A stretch of DNA of 64,000 nucleotides from Bradyrhizobium sp. WD16. GTDB taxonomy: Bacteria > Pseudomonadota > Alphaproteobacteria > Rhizobiales > Xanthobacteraceae. A program made the position numbers and the translations under genes. The stretch lies in assembly GCF_024181725.1 (NCBI RefSeq), contig NZ_CP028908.1:1922001-1986000 (forward strand). The letters run 5' to 3'. Below the pieces are notes generated by a model, which saw nothing but the letters and a program-made list of their open reading frames with translations, did not search any database and was not told where the DNA came from. Positions 41,920 to 49,921 of this stretch are shown here, piece after piece; position 1 is the stretch's first letter; the number at the start of each line of letters is the position of its first letter.

Positions 41920-42078
41920 TGTCCCGGTTCTAACGTTCGTATCACTTTGCAGCGAGCGCTCGTACGAACGTTAGAACCAAATGGACACTAGCATGGCTAT
42001 GATTCTAGTGTGGTTTTGGATCTGATGCGCGTACGGAGAATTCGCTGCAACGCTGATACGAGCGTCAGATCACACTAG
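41916..42078. repeat. CTAG-bounded hairpin doublet B'-A' (occupied site)
   Basis: Reverse complement of the doublet type at 19909-20075: B' (41916-41991), a 13-nt spacer CATGGCTATGATT, then A' (42005-42078, with 4 bases missing in the right outer arm). The flanks match the continuous sequence around the single CTAG at 49842-49845, so this copy is an insertion of 159 net bases at CTAG, or has been cleanly lost from the other copy. Confidence 0.93.
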
Positions 42079-42144
42079 ACCGCGCCCGCACGATCAGTAT
42101 GTCCCGTACAGGCGATTGAGGTCGGCTAGCTCGCCGACCCCGCA

Positions 42145-42480
42145 CTGAAGCGGCCGAAGGGCCGCGTGCTGGTGCATTCGGACCAGGGGAGCCAATTCAC
42201 GAGCACGGAGCGGGCTTCGTTCCTGAAACACCACAATCTGGACCTTCGATGAGCCGTCGCGGCAAATGCCAATGACAACGCCGTGGCCGAGAGCTTCCTC
42301 AACCTACTCATGCGCGAACGCATCCGCCGCAAGGTTACCGCACGCGGGATGAAGCACGCCAGGACGTGTTCGATTACATCGAGATGTTCTACAACCCCAC
42401 CCGGAAGCACGCGCGGAACGGGATGCTGTCGCCAATCGAGTTCGAACGGCAGCACAAAGCAAAGCCGAAGGCGTCTAGAA
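42145..42480 (+). pseudogene. IS3-family transposase (OrfB) remnant
   Basis: The C-terminal third of a DDE integrase in pieces. GRVLVHSDQGSQFTS holds the second aspartate. A TGA interrupts at 42250. NDNAVAESFLNLLMRERIRRK holds the glutamate. After a frameshift near 42335 it continues YRTRDEARQDVFDYIEMFYNP and ends LSPIEFERQHKAKPK. Stop plus frameshift plus missing 5' part means it is dead. A 14-base trace of its start also follows direct repeat copy 2 (49859-49872). Confidence 0.85.
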
Positions 42481-42498
42481 AACTCGGGGCGGCTCAGT

Positions 42499-43167
42499 TC
42501 AGGCTTTGCGCACGCTCATGAGAAAGTGGATCAACGATTGCCCCGCGCCAAGTATGTGCTGACGCGTCAGTTCGGCCGCGCGATCAGCATCACCCGCAAT
42601 GCAGGCGTCAAGCATCCCCTGGTGTTCACGGCGGGCGCGATCCATGCCGTTGGTCAATGTCAACTGCAGCCGTTGATATCGCTCGATCCGATCGAGTGCC
42701 GAATTGACCACCTGCAGATAATAGGGACGCTGGCAATCTCGATATAGCATGTAGTGAAATTGCCGATTGAGCATGCCCCACTTCTTCGGGTCAGCTTCAC
42801 TACCAAAGCGCCGGCAATAATCGCTGGCCTGCTCGAGAGAGTATCGGGTGGCAGAGTGGACAGAGTGTCGAACGACCTCAGGCTCGATCAATGAGCGGAA
42901 CTCGAAAATCTCCTTGATCTCGTCAAGGGATAGAGAGGCGACAATGGAGCCACGATAGCGCTGGGTGGTAACCAGCCCCTGTTCCTCCAGCCGTGTCAGG
43001 GCCTCCCGCACCGGTATGCGGCTGACATTGAACATTTTGGCAATGTTATCCTGCCGCAGAACTGCGCCCTCAGCGAGGCTGCCATCAGTGATCGCTTCAC
43101 GCAGAGAGTCGAAGATCAAGTCGGCTGGCGAAGCCAGCTGGGCAAGGTCTTGGGTCTTGATCTGCAT
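42499..43167 (-). CDS. GntR-family regulator with FCD ligand domain
   Basis: 222 residues. The N-terminal winged helix is LREAITDGSLAEGAVLRQDNIAKMFNVSRIPVREALTRLEEQGLV. The C-terminal FCD helical domain includes EFRSLIEPEVVRHSVH and the metal/ligand histidines in LNRQFHYMLY and RREHQGMLDACIAGD. FadR/FCD regulators usually sense organic acids or amino acid derivatives. It lies downstream of a DapA-family gene and a Liv importer on the same strand, so it probably controls them. ATG 43167 gives MQIKTQDLAQ. Confidence 0.9.
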   Translation of the reverse strand: MQIKTQDLAQLASPADLIFDSLREAITDGSLAEGAVLRQDNIAKMFNVSRIPVREALTRLEEQGLVTTQRYRGSIVASLSLDEIKEIFEFRSLIEPEVVRHSVHSATRYSLEQASDYCRRFGSEADPKKWGMLNRQFHYMLYRDCQRPYYLQVVNSALDRIERYQRLQLTLTNGMDRARREHQGMLDACIAGDADRAAELTRQHILGAGQSLIHFLMSVRKA

Positions 43168-43478
43168 AAGTGCTCTCGGCTTCGTATGGAGGCGATTCTT
43201 CGCGCAGTACAACCTTCCAATCCCCTGCAAATGCAGCCGCGATGGCGGTTCGTGCTTTGCATATGTATTGATCATCCCACGGCAATCTCTAGCCGCTGCT
43301 GCTCTAGCAGGGCGTGAAAACGCGCACAACACGCCGCAAAGCCGTGAACCGCAATGCCCTCGCCACAGCGGAACACGGCCCGACCGCGGGAGGCCTGCCC
43401 GTCCAAGGCGCGCGTAGAGCGGCAGCGCGCCTTGGAGTCACAGGCCGGCCCGGTCTTCGCCCGAGGCCGAATAGATGC
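43168..43478. other. 311-bp spacer between gntR and the DapA-family gene
   Basis: It should contain the gntR promoter. A perfect 12-bp inverted repeat TCCAAGGCGCGC / GCGCGCCTTGGA (43402-43413 and 43425-43436) lies 43 bp after the DapA-family stop. It may form the 3' end of the Liv operon transcript, although it has no U-run. No gene is supported. Confidence 0.5.
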
Positions 43479-44441
43479 TCAGATCCGGTATTTTTGCACC
43501 GTACCCGGCAGCTTCGACCAGGAAGCATACCAAGTTTCGAACTGGGCCAGTTGCGCCTCCACATAGCCGCGCTGGCTGGCCGACAGAGCGTCGGTCTCGT
43601 TGAAGTGCAAGGTGTATTCGGCATCTCCCTTGAGCACCATCATGTGCTTGAAATAGAGGACCAGATCCGAGCCCTCGTCGAAGGAGCAGATCACGCCCAT
43701 GGCCGCTTCGAGCTCAAGCGCCCGGGCGCGGGCCTCAACGTCGCCCGCGGCCGCAGCCCGGCACAAGGCCAGGAGGTGCAGCACTTCCTTGGGGAGCACG
43801 CAGCCGATGCCGGTGATCGCGCCCGAGGCGCCGCAATTGACGAAGCCATGGAACACTGCGGTGTCCACGCCCACCATCAACGTCACGTCCTTGTCGCGGC
43901 TGGTGATGTGCTCCGCAGCGTAGCGAAGATCCGCCGCGCCGCCGAACTCCTTGAAGCCGACGAGGCTGGGATGCTCCTCGCGCAGGGCGAAGAAAAGATC
44001 GGCGCGAGTGGCAAAGCCGTAATAGGGGCTGTTGTAGATCACCGCCGGCAAATCGGGGGCGGCCGAGAGGATGGCCTTGAAATGCGCCCGCTGCGCCGCC
44101 GGCGATGTGCCGCGCGACAGCACGCGGGGGATCACCATCAGGCCCTTGGCTCCCACTTCGCGGGCATGGGTGGCGTGGGCGACGGCAGAGGCGGTGTTGA
44201 CCGCGCCGGTGCCGACGATCACTGGAACGCCAGCTTGCGTGAGGCGCTGCACGCCTTCCATCCGCTGGGCATCGGTGAGCAGCGGCCAATCGCCCATGGA
44301 GCCGCAATACACGACGGCGGACATGCCGGCGGCGATGAGCTGCTGCGCCTTCTTCACCAGGGCATCGAAATCCGGCGTGCGGTCGGCTTTGCAGGGGGTC
44401 ATCAGTGCCGGGACGCAGCCGGAAAAAATATTCGCAGTCAT
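43479..44441 (-). CDS. Dihydrodipicolinate synthase-family lyase/deaminase
   Basis: 320 residues. This is a class I aldolase-fold enzyme using a lysine Schiff base (GFKEFGG). The N-terminus is SGCVPALMTPCKADRTPDFDALV, and YNSPYYG holds the active-site tyrosine. GGSGE of true DapA is replaced by YCGSMGDWPLL, so lysine synthesis is unlikely. Relatives include hydroxyproline-pathway deaminases, N-acetylneuraminate lyases and sugar-acid lyases. It lies 67 bp after livM, at the end of a Liv operon, suggesting that it acts on the imported substrate. Confidence 0.82.
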   Translation of the reverse strand: MTANIFSGCVPALMTPCKADRTPDFDALVKKAQQLIAAGMSAVVYCGSMGDWPLLTDAQRMEGVQRLTQAGVPVIVGTGAVNTASAVAHATHAREVGAKGLMVIPRVLSRGTSPAAQRAHFKAILSAAPDLPAVIYNSPYYGFATRADLFFALREEHPSLVGFKEFGGAADLRYAAEHITSRDKDVTLMVGVDTAVFHGFVNCGASGAITGIGCVLPKEVLHLLALCRAAAAGDVEARARALELEAAMGVICSFDEGSDLVLYFKHMMVLKGDAEYTLHFNETDALSASQRGYVEAQLAQFETWYASWSKLPGTVQKYRI

Positions 44442-44508
44442 AGAACACTCCTTGGGTATGTAGTTCGGGCGCTTGGGGCGGTAGCCCGTCCTTGGGCCGT
44501 CGCGATAT

Positions 44509-45564
44509 TCAGGCACGGCCGATCTTGCGTTCGCTCCTTGGCGGCGACGCCGGGCGCCGCGGCCTGTGGTGATCCCGCGGGGGAGGCGTCGCCGTCCTTC
44601 CGCTTGCGGGCGGAGGCACGGTTCCGCTCCGTCTGGCGATGAATTCCCCCACCAGCCCCCGCCGGAAGAACGACACGCACAGGACGAAGACGAGGCCGAT
44701 GACGACGCTCACCAGATCGCCGATGGTGGCGAGATAGTTCTGCAGTCCGACCACCAGTGCAGCGCCCACCAGTGGGCCGAAGATGGTGCCGAGACCGCCC
44801 AGCAGCGTCATCAGCACCACCTCGGTCGATGTATGCAGCGAGACGTCGTTGAGCGAGACCAACTGAAACACCAGCGCCTTCATCACCCCCGCCAGGCCGG
44901 CGATCGCGGCAGACAAGACAAAGGCCACCAGCTTGAAATGATCCACTTCATAGCCCAGCGAGGTCGCGCGCTGATCGTTGTCGCGCAGCGCCTGTAGCAC
45001 CTTGCCGAAGGGCGAATGGATGATGCGGTGAACGAAGACGAAGCCAGCGACGAACAGCACGAGGGTGAAGTAATAGATCGCCGTGTCGTTCTGGAGATCG
45101 ATCCCGAACAGAGTGCCGCGTGGGATGCCCTGCATGCCGTCCTCGCCGCCGGTCCATCTGAACTGCAACGCCAGGAAGTAGACGATCTGCGACAGGGCGA
45201 GGGTGATCATCGCGAAGTAAATGCCGCGCCGCCGGATGGCCAGCCCGCCGATCACCAGCCCGAGTCCGGCAGCGGTCGCCACGCCGGCGATGATCGCCAG
45301 CGGCAGGCCGAACCAGTATTGGCCCATGCGCACCATCACGGCGCCGCAGACATATCCCGCACCGCCGAGAAAAGCAGCGTGGGCAAAGGACACGAGCCCG
45401 GTATAGCCCAGAAGAAGATTGAAGGCGCAGGCGAACAGCGCATAGCACATCACCTTCATCACGAAGACCGGATAGATGATCCACGGAACAAAGGGAACGA
45501 TCGCCAGCGCGGCGACGATCACCACGAAGTAGCGCATGGCCGGGGTATGGAATAGAGCGGACAT
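44509..45564 (-). CDS. livM: Branched-chain amino acid-type ABC transporter permease LivM
   Basis: 351 residues, about 9 membrane helices. NLLLGYTGLVSFAHAAFLGGAGY and IRRRGIYFAMITLALSQIVYFLAL are LivM signatures, and SPFGKVLQALRDNDQRATSLGYEV is the coupling loop. The C-terminus is a proline/arginine-rich cytoplasmic tail of about 35 residues, longer than usual. ATG 45564 (MSALFHTPAMRYF) is chosen; the frame upstream is a shadow of livH. It is separated from livH by 11 bp. Confidence 0.92.
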   Translation of the reverse strand: MSALFHTPAMRYFVVIVAALAIVPFVPWIIYPVFVMKVMCYALFACAFNLLLGYTGLVSFAHAAFLGGAGYVCGAVMVRMGQYWFGLPLAIIAGVATAAGLGLVIGGLAIRRRGIYFAMITLALSQIVYFLALQFRWTGGEDGMQGIPRGTLFGIDLQNDTAIYYFTLVLFVAGFVFVHRIIHSPFGKVLQALRDNDQRATSLGYEVDHFKLVAFVLSAAIAGLAGVMKALVFQLVSLNDVSLHTSTEVVLMTLLGGLGTIFGPLVGAALVVGLQNYLATIGDLVSVVIGLVFVLCVSFFRRGLVGEFIARRSGTVPPPASGRTATPPPRDHHRPRRPASPPRSERKIGRA

Positions 45565-45575
45565 GAGCGGGCCTT

Positions 45576-46481
45576 TCAGCTTTCGCGACCGAACAGGCCG
45601 GCCGGGCGCAAGATCAGCATGATGGCCATGATGACGAACACGACGACGGTGGAGGCTTCGGGGTAGATGACCTTCGTCAGTCCCTCGATCAGCCCCAGAG
45701 ACAGGCCGGTTACCATCGCCCCGAGGATCGATCCCAGGCCGCCGATCACCACCACCGCGAACACGACATTGAGCAGGTTTCCGCCCATCAGCGGCGTCAC
45801 CTGCATGATGGGAGCGGCCAGCACGCCCGCCAGCCCTGCAAGGCCGACGCCGAAGCCGTAAGCCAATGTGACGATGACCGGTACATTGAGGCCGAAGGCC
45901 TGCAGCAGCTTGGGGTTTTCCGTGCCGGCACGCAGATAGGCGCCTAGCTTGGTCTTCTCGAACAGCCACCACGTGAAGAAGCAGACCACCAGTGAGGCCA
46001 CCACCACGAAGGCGCGATACTTCGGCAGCATCATGAAGCCGATGTCGATGGGGCCCCGCAGCAGCGGCGGCGGCTCATAGCCTTGGCCGGATGCGCCGAA
46101 TGCATAGCGGAAGCCGCCTTCTAGCATCAAGGCTATACCAAAGGTGAGAAGAAGGCCGTAGAGATGATCGAGGTGATACAGGCGCCGCAACAGCAGGCGC
46201 TCGATGGCCATGCCGAAGAGGGCGACGATGACGGGGGCGATCACCAGCGCCGCCCAGAAGCCGAAGGAAAAGCCGGGCTGATCGAGCCAGCGCGCCAGTT
46301 GGTCGAGGCCGATCCAGGCGATGAAGGCGGCCATCATGAACTGGGCGCCATGGGTGAAATTGATGATGTTCAAGAGGCCGAAGATGATCGCCAGTCCCAT
46401 GCTGAGCATGGCGTAGAAGCAGCCGTTAATCAGTCCGACCGTCAGCTGGGCGAGGACGGCCTGGATTGGCAAATCAAACAT
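45576..46481 (-). CDS. livH: Branched-chain amino acid-type ABC transporter permease LivH
   Basis: 301 residues. GLINGCFYAMLSMGLAIIFGLLNIINFTHGAQFM is the strong LivH N-terminal signature. The coupling loop is KTKLGAYLRAGTENPKLLQAFGLNV. It forms the membrane pore with LivM. Substrates of this family include Leu/Ile/Val but also urea, amides and aromatic acids, so the substrate is open. Confidence 0.93.
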   Translation of the reverse strand: MFDLPIQAVLAQLTVGLINGCFYAMLSMGLAIIFGLLNIINFTHGAQFMMAAFIAWIGLDQLARWLDQPGFSFGFWAALVIAPVIVALFGMAIERLLLRRLYHLDHLYGLLLTFGIALMLEGGFRYAFGASGQGYEPPPLLRGPIDIGFMMLPKYRAFVVVASLVVCFFTWWLFEKTKLGAYLRAGTENPKLLQAFGLNVPVIVTLAYGFGVGLAGLAGVLAAPIMQVTPLMGGNLLNVVFAVVVIGGLGSILGAMVTGLSLGLIEGLTKVIYPEASTVVVFVIMAIMLILRPAGLFGRES

Positions 46482-46569
46482 GGTTCACCCGGAGGCGGCC
46501 AGGCCGCGAGAGAGAAAGGCGTATTGGGAGAGCCGCGGCGCCGGAGGGCCAGCGCTGCGGCGTCGCGCG

Positions 46570-47796
46570 TCACTGCACGAGAGGGCAGGCGGCGCTGGGC
46601 TTGGGGAAGACGTCGTCGCCCTTAAGGACGGCCTTGACGTTGTAGAAGTCCCAATCGCGCTTTGATTCCGAAGGCGTCTTGACCTGGAGCAGCAGCATGT
46701 CGTGCACGAGCGCGCCATCCACGCGTAGCTTGCCGTTGCGGATCACCGCATCGTCGATGGTCATGCTGCGCAACTGGTTCATCACCGCCTTGGCTTCATC
46801 GGTGCCGATGGCCTGGATCGCTTTGAGATAGGACAGGGTCGCTGAATAGACCGCCGCCTGCGAGGCGCTCGGCATCTTGCCGGTCTTGGCGAAGAATTTT
46901 TCCGCAAAGGCACGGGAGCGATCGTCAAAATCCCAATAGAAGGCTTCCGTCAGATACATGCCCTGAGCCTTTTCTAGGCCGAGGCTCTTGACGTCATTGA
47001 TATAGGCCAGAAGCGGGGCGATGACTTGCTTGTCGTTGCGGCCAATGCCGTACTCGGCCGCCTGCTTGATGGCATTGATGGTGTCGGAGCCGGCATTGGC
47101 GAGCCCGATCACCTGGGCGCCCGACGCCTGGGCCTTCAGCATGTAAGAAGAGAAGTCGCCGCCGGGGAAGGGGTGGCGCGAATTCCCGAGCACCTTGCCG
47201 CCGGATGCCGTGACCATGTCACTGGCATCTTTCTCAAGCGAATGCCCGAAAGTATAGTCCGCGGTCACGAAGTACCAGGTCTTGCGGCCCTCGGCGAGCA
47301 GCGCCTTGGCCGTGCCAGCCGCCAGAGCGTAGGTGTCGACCATCCACTGGGCATTGACCGGCGAGCATTTGTCGGTGATCGCGGCCATGGCGACACCGGC
47401 AGACAGCATGGTCACCCGGTTCTTCTGCTTGGCAATCTCCATCACGGCCAAAGCGGTCGAAGAGGTGGGGAAGTCGGCGATCATGTCGACCTTGCCCTGG
47501 TCGAACCATTCACGGGCGAGGTTGGCGGCAATATCGGGCTTGTTCTGGTGATCGGCAGCGATCAGCTCGATGGGCGCACCCGCCACCTTGCCGCCCATCT
47601 CGTCGATGGCGATCTGTGCCGCCACCGACGATCCGCGTCCGGTGAAATCGGAATAGATGCCCGACAGATCGTTCATGATGCCGATCTTGACGATGCCGTC
47701 ACTGATCTTCGCGGGATCGGCTGACTGGGCCAGCACCGGGGAACCGAGGAGCGCCAGAGCGGTCCCCAACATCGCAACTCGAACGGCGGTCTTCAT
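46570..47796 (-). CDS. ABC transporter periplasmic substrate-binding protein (LivK-type)
   Basis: 408 residues. The signal peptide MKTAVRVAMLGTALALLGSPVLAQ is followed by the type I periplasmic fold: IVKIGIMNDLSGIYSDFTGRGSSVAAQIAIDEMGG, ELIAADHQNKPDIAANLAREW, and TAYVS-like FPTSSTALAVMEIAKQKNRV. These closely resemble the amide, urea and aromatic-acid binders annotated as ABC transporter substrate-binding proteins. It lies between livF and livH. The ligand is likely a small amino or carboxylic acid; no more can be said by eye. Confidence 0.9.
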   Translation of the reverse strand: MKTAVRVAMLGTALALLGSPVLAQSADPAKISDGIVKIGIMNDLSGIYSDFTGRGSSVAAQIAIDEMGGKVAGAPIELIAADHQNKPDIAANLAREWFDQGKVDMIADFPTSSTALAVMEIAKQKNRVTMLSAGVAMAAITDKCSPVNAQWMVDTYALAAGTAKALLAEGRKTWYFVTADYTFGHSLEKDASDMVTASGGKVLGNSRHPFPGGDFSSYMLKAQASGAQVIGLANAGSDTINAIKQAAEYGIGRNDKQVIAPLLAYINDVKSLGLEKAQGMYLTEAFYWDFDDRSRAFAEKFFAKTGKMPSASQAAVYSATLSYLKAIQAIGTDEAKAVMNQLRSMTIDDAVIRNGKLRVDGALVHDMLLLQVKTPSESKRDWDFYNVKAVLKGDDVFPKPSAACPLVQ

Positions 47797-47821
47797 GGAA
47801 TACCCTTCTAATTGGCGCCCG

Positions 47822-48532
47822 CTAAAGTCCGAGCAGTTGGTTTAATTCGTCTTCGCGCTTGGTGAGTTCGTGCGCAGCGACCTCGGTTGCGACGCGTCCG
47901 TTCTCGATCACGTAGTTCCGATCGGCAATCGTGCGTGCGAAATGAAAGTTCTGCTCGACCAGCAGGATGGTGAAGCCCTTGGCCTTGAGGGCGGCGATCG
48001 CTGCACCCAGCGTCTCGACGATGACAGGGGCCAGGCCCTCGGTGATCTCGTCCAGCAGCAGGAAGCGCGCGCCGGTGGTCAGGATGCGGGCCAGCGCGAG
48101 CATCTGCTGCTCGCCGCCCGAAAGCTGGCCACCGTAGCTGCCCGCGCGCTCGGCCAGATTGGGGAACATCGCGTAGATTTCGTCCAGGGACATTCCATCG
48201 GGCGCCAGGCGCGGCAGCAGTGTGAGGTTTTCCGTCGTCGTCAGCGTCTTGTAGATGCCCCGTTCTTCCGGGCAGTAGCCGATGCCCAGCCGTGCGATCT
48301 TGTGCGGGGGCATGCGCACAGTCTCGCGGCCGTTAACGAGGATTGAACCCGTACGGCGCCCGATGAGGCCCAGGATCGACTTCAAGGTCGACGTGCGGCC
48401 GGCGCCATTGCGGCCGAGCAAGGTGACACATTCGCCGGCGCGGATCTCAAGATCGATGCCGTGGAGAACATGGGATTCAGCGTACCAGCCGTTCAGGCTG
48501 CGTATGACGAGGGGGATGCTGGCGTCAGCCAT
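47822..48532 (-). CDS. livF: Branched-chain-type ABC transporter ATPase LivF with arginine in Walker A
   Basis: 236 residues. The Walker A loop reads LLGRNGAGRTSTLKS: the normally invariant lysine of GxGKT/S is arginine (codon CGC on the minus strand). Signature LSGGEQQMLALARIL, Walker B FLLLDEITEGLAP and H-loop LLVEQNFHFA are intact. I believe such R variants exist in other LivF proteins but could not check. It overlaps livG by 8 bp and pairs with it as the heterodimeric motor. Confidence 0.9.
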   Translation of the reverse strand: MADASIPLVIRSLNGWYAESHVLHGIDLEIRAGECVTLLGRNGAGRTSTLKSILGLIGRRTGSILVNGRETVRMPPHKIARLGIGYCPEERGIYKTLTTTENLTLLPRLAPDGMSLDEIYAMFPNLAERAGSYGGQLSGGEQQMLALARILTTGARFLLLDEITEGLAPVIVETLGAAIAALKAKGFTILLVEQNFHFARTIADRNYVIENGRVATEVAAHELTKREDELNQLLGL

Positions 48533-49277
48533 GAGCGCCTCCCATGTAAGCAGCGCGCACCGCCGGGTTCGCTGCAACTTCGTCGTAGCTTCCCTCAGTG
48601 AGAACCTCACCGTGCTGAAGCACGGTGATGGTGCTGCAGATGTCGGAAACAACGGACATGTTGTGCTCCACCATGAGGATGGTGCGCCCTTCGGCGATCT
48701 TGCGGATCAGGCGTTTGATGCGGTCCACATCATCGATGCCCATGCCCTGGGTGGGCTCGTCCAGCAGAAGCATCTTTGGTTCGAGCGCCAGGGTGGTGGC
48801 GATTTCCAGCGTGCGCTTGCGGCCGTAGGGCAGATCCGCCGCCCGGGCCTCCGCATAATCGGAAAGCCCAACGTCGCTGAGCAGCGCCCGCGCCCTATCG
48901 TTCAGCTGATCAAGAATCTGTTCGGACTTCCAGAACTGGAAGGAGACGCCGAGCTTGCGCTGCAGCGCGATGCGCACGTTCTCGAGCGCGCTCATGTGCG
49001 GGAAAGTCGCGGATATCTGGAAGGATCGCACCATGCCCCGGCGTGCGGTCACGGCCGGGCGCTCGAAAGTAATGTCCACGCCTTCGTAAGAAATGCGTCC
49101 GCTGGTTGGTAGATGAAACTTTGTAAGTAGATTGAAAACCGTTGTCTTGCCCGCGCCATTCGCGCCTATCAGCGCGTGAATCGCGCCCCGCCTTACGGAG
49201 AGATCGACGCTCCGAACAGCCGTAAATCCGCCAAAGACCTTGGTTAATCCTTCAGTCTTCAAGACAATTTCGTCCAC
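48525..49277 (-). CDS. livG: Branched-chain-type ABC transporter ATPase LivG
   Basis: 250 residues. Walker A GANGAGKTTVFNLLT has the normal lysine. The signature is degenerate (LPYGRKRTLEIATTLA), as is usual for LivG, Walker B is MLLLDEPTQGMG, and the switch histidine is in MVEHNM. This is the first gene of livG-livF-livK-livH-livM-dapA-like. Its promoter should lie in the 49278-49440 stretch. Confidence 0.93.
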   Translation of the reverse strand: MDEIVLKTEGLTKVFGGFTAVRSVDLSVRRGAIHALIGANGAGKTTVFNLLTKFHLPTSGRISYEGVDITFERPAVTARRGMVRSFQISATFPHMSALENVRIALQRKLGVSFQFWKSEQILDQLNDRARALLSDVGLSDYAEARAADLPYGRKRTLEIATTLALEPKMLLLDEPTQGMGIDDVDRIKRLIRKIAEGRTILMVEHNMSVVSDICSTITVLQHGEVLTEGSYDEVAANPAVRAAYMGGAHG

Positions 49278-49646
49278 GTTGCGCCCACATTGCAGTTAGA
49301 GCAGAGGGTGATGCACGCTTCGTCCGTCCGAGGTGGCACCATGCGGGCGAGACGCAAAATCCCGACGTTTCAAGGCGGGGCCGATCCATTCGCAATAGCT
49401 TAATTAGCAAGCTACCGAAATTGGATCCAATATTCAATAATTGATTTTGCGCGACACGTCACGCAGTTTGGCTTCTGGTGCCTGGTGGTGCCGGGCGGGG
49501 CAGGATGGTGCTGAAAAATCTCGTGTCATCAGCGTATTGGCGCATTTCGTCTTTTGGCGTGGACGGAATGGTGCGATCGGCGGCACGTCCCCTAGGTATT
49601 TAGTCCCACAGTGTGATGGCGTACGTTTATCGCCATCAGCGAGGGA
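49278..49646. other. Upstream region of the Liv operon, no gene
   Basis: A locally AT-rich stretch near 49400-49440 (AATAGCTTAATTAGCAAGCT) could hold the promoter or operator. An open frame from 49441 runs into the direct repeat, but its first 68 codons resemble nothing and it is judged a chance fusion. Confidence 0.45.
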
Positions 49647-49872
49647 CGCGCGGCTGCCCGGCCATGATCGTGTCCTTCTGCGCTGGCTGGTCATCCCGGT
49701 GCTCTGCGGCGCTGTGCTGCTGCTGATCGGCCTCGTCCAGCTGCGGATCTGGCCGACGCTGTCCGGTGCGGCCCTGATCGTGATCGCCCAGCTCTGGCGC
49801 ATCGACCGTCTCGGGCGGTTTTACGAACGGGTGAATGGCAGCTAGACCGCGCCCGCACTGAAGCGGCCGAAG
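49647..49872 (+). pseudogene. Direct repeat copy 2: 3' fragment of the DUF6653-like gene with an empty hairpin site
   Basis: Bases 49647-49845 repeat 41721-41919 with two substitutions. The gene's 5' part is missing, so only about 66 C-terminal codons remain. The stop lies in CTAG (49842-49845), which continues straight into ACCGCGCCCGCAC (49846-49858), the sequence found after the doublet in copy 1. Then 14 bases of the IS3 remnant (49859-49872) follow, with the 54 bases seen in copy 1 absent between CCCGCAC repeats. Confidence 0.92.
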
Positions 49873-49921
49873 TCGCCGTCGAGGGGGGCATGTTGATGCT
49901 CTGTCTTTGCCAGGCGTTCGG

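Noticed and set aside
42145-42480. Functional IS3 element
   Set aside because: Only the C-terminal third of OrfB remains, with an in-frame TGA and a frameshift; no OrfA, and no left inverted repeat found.
43479-44441. Biosynthetic dihydrodipicolinate synthase (dapA)
   Set aside because: The pyruvate-binding TTGE-type motif is replaced by CGSMGDW, and the gene is in a transport operon with a GntR regulator.
44509-45972. A single 487-residue minus-strand frame covering livM and part of livH
   Set aside because: The first 136 codons are arginine/histidine/glycine-rich and read antiparallel codon structure of livH in another frame; conserved LivM sequence starts at ATG 45564.
49441-49845. A 134-residue gene
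   Set aside because: The second half is the truncated direct repeat of the DUF6653-like gene and the first half resembles nothing; it is a chance fusion at the repeat boundary.
41271-49872. Integrase-type genomic island at tRNA-Gly
   Set aside because: No tyrosine or serine recombinase and no repeat of the tRNA 3' end; the flanking repeat is a protein gene end, not tRNA sequence.
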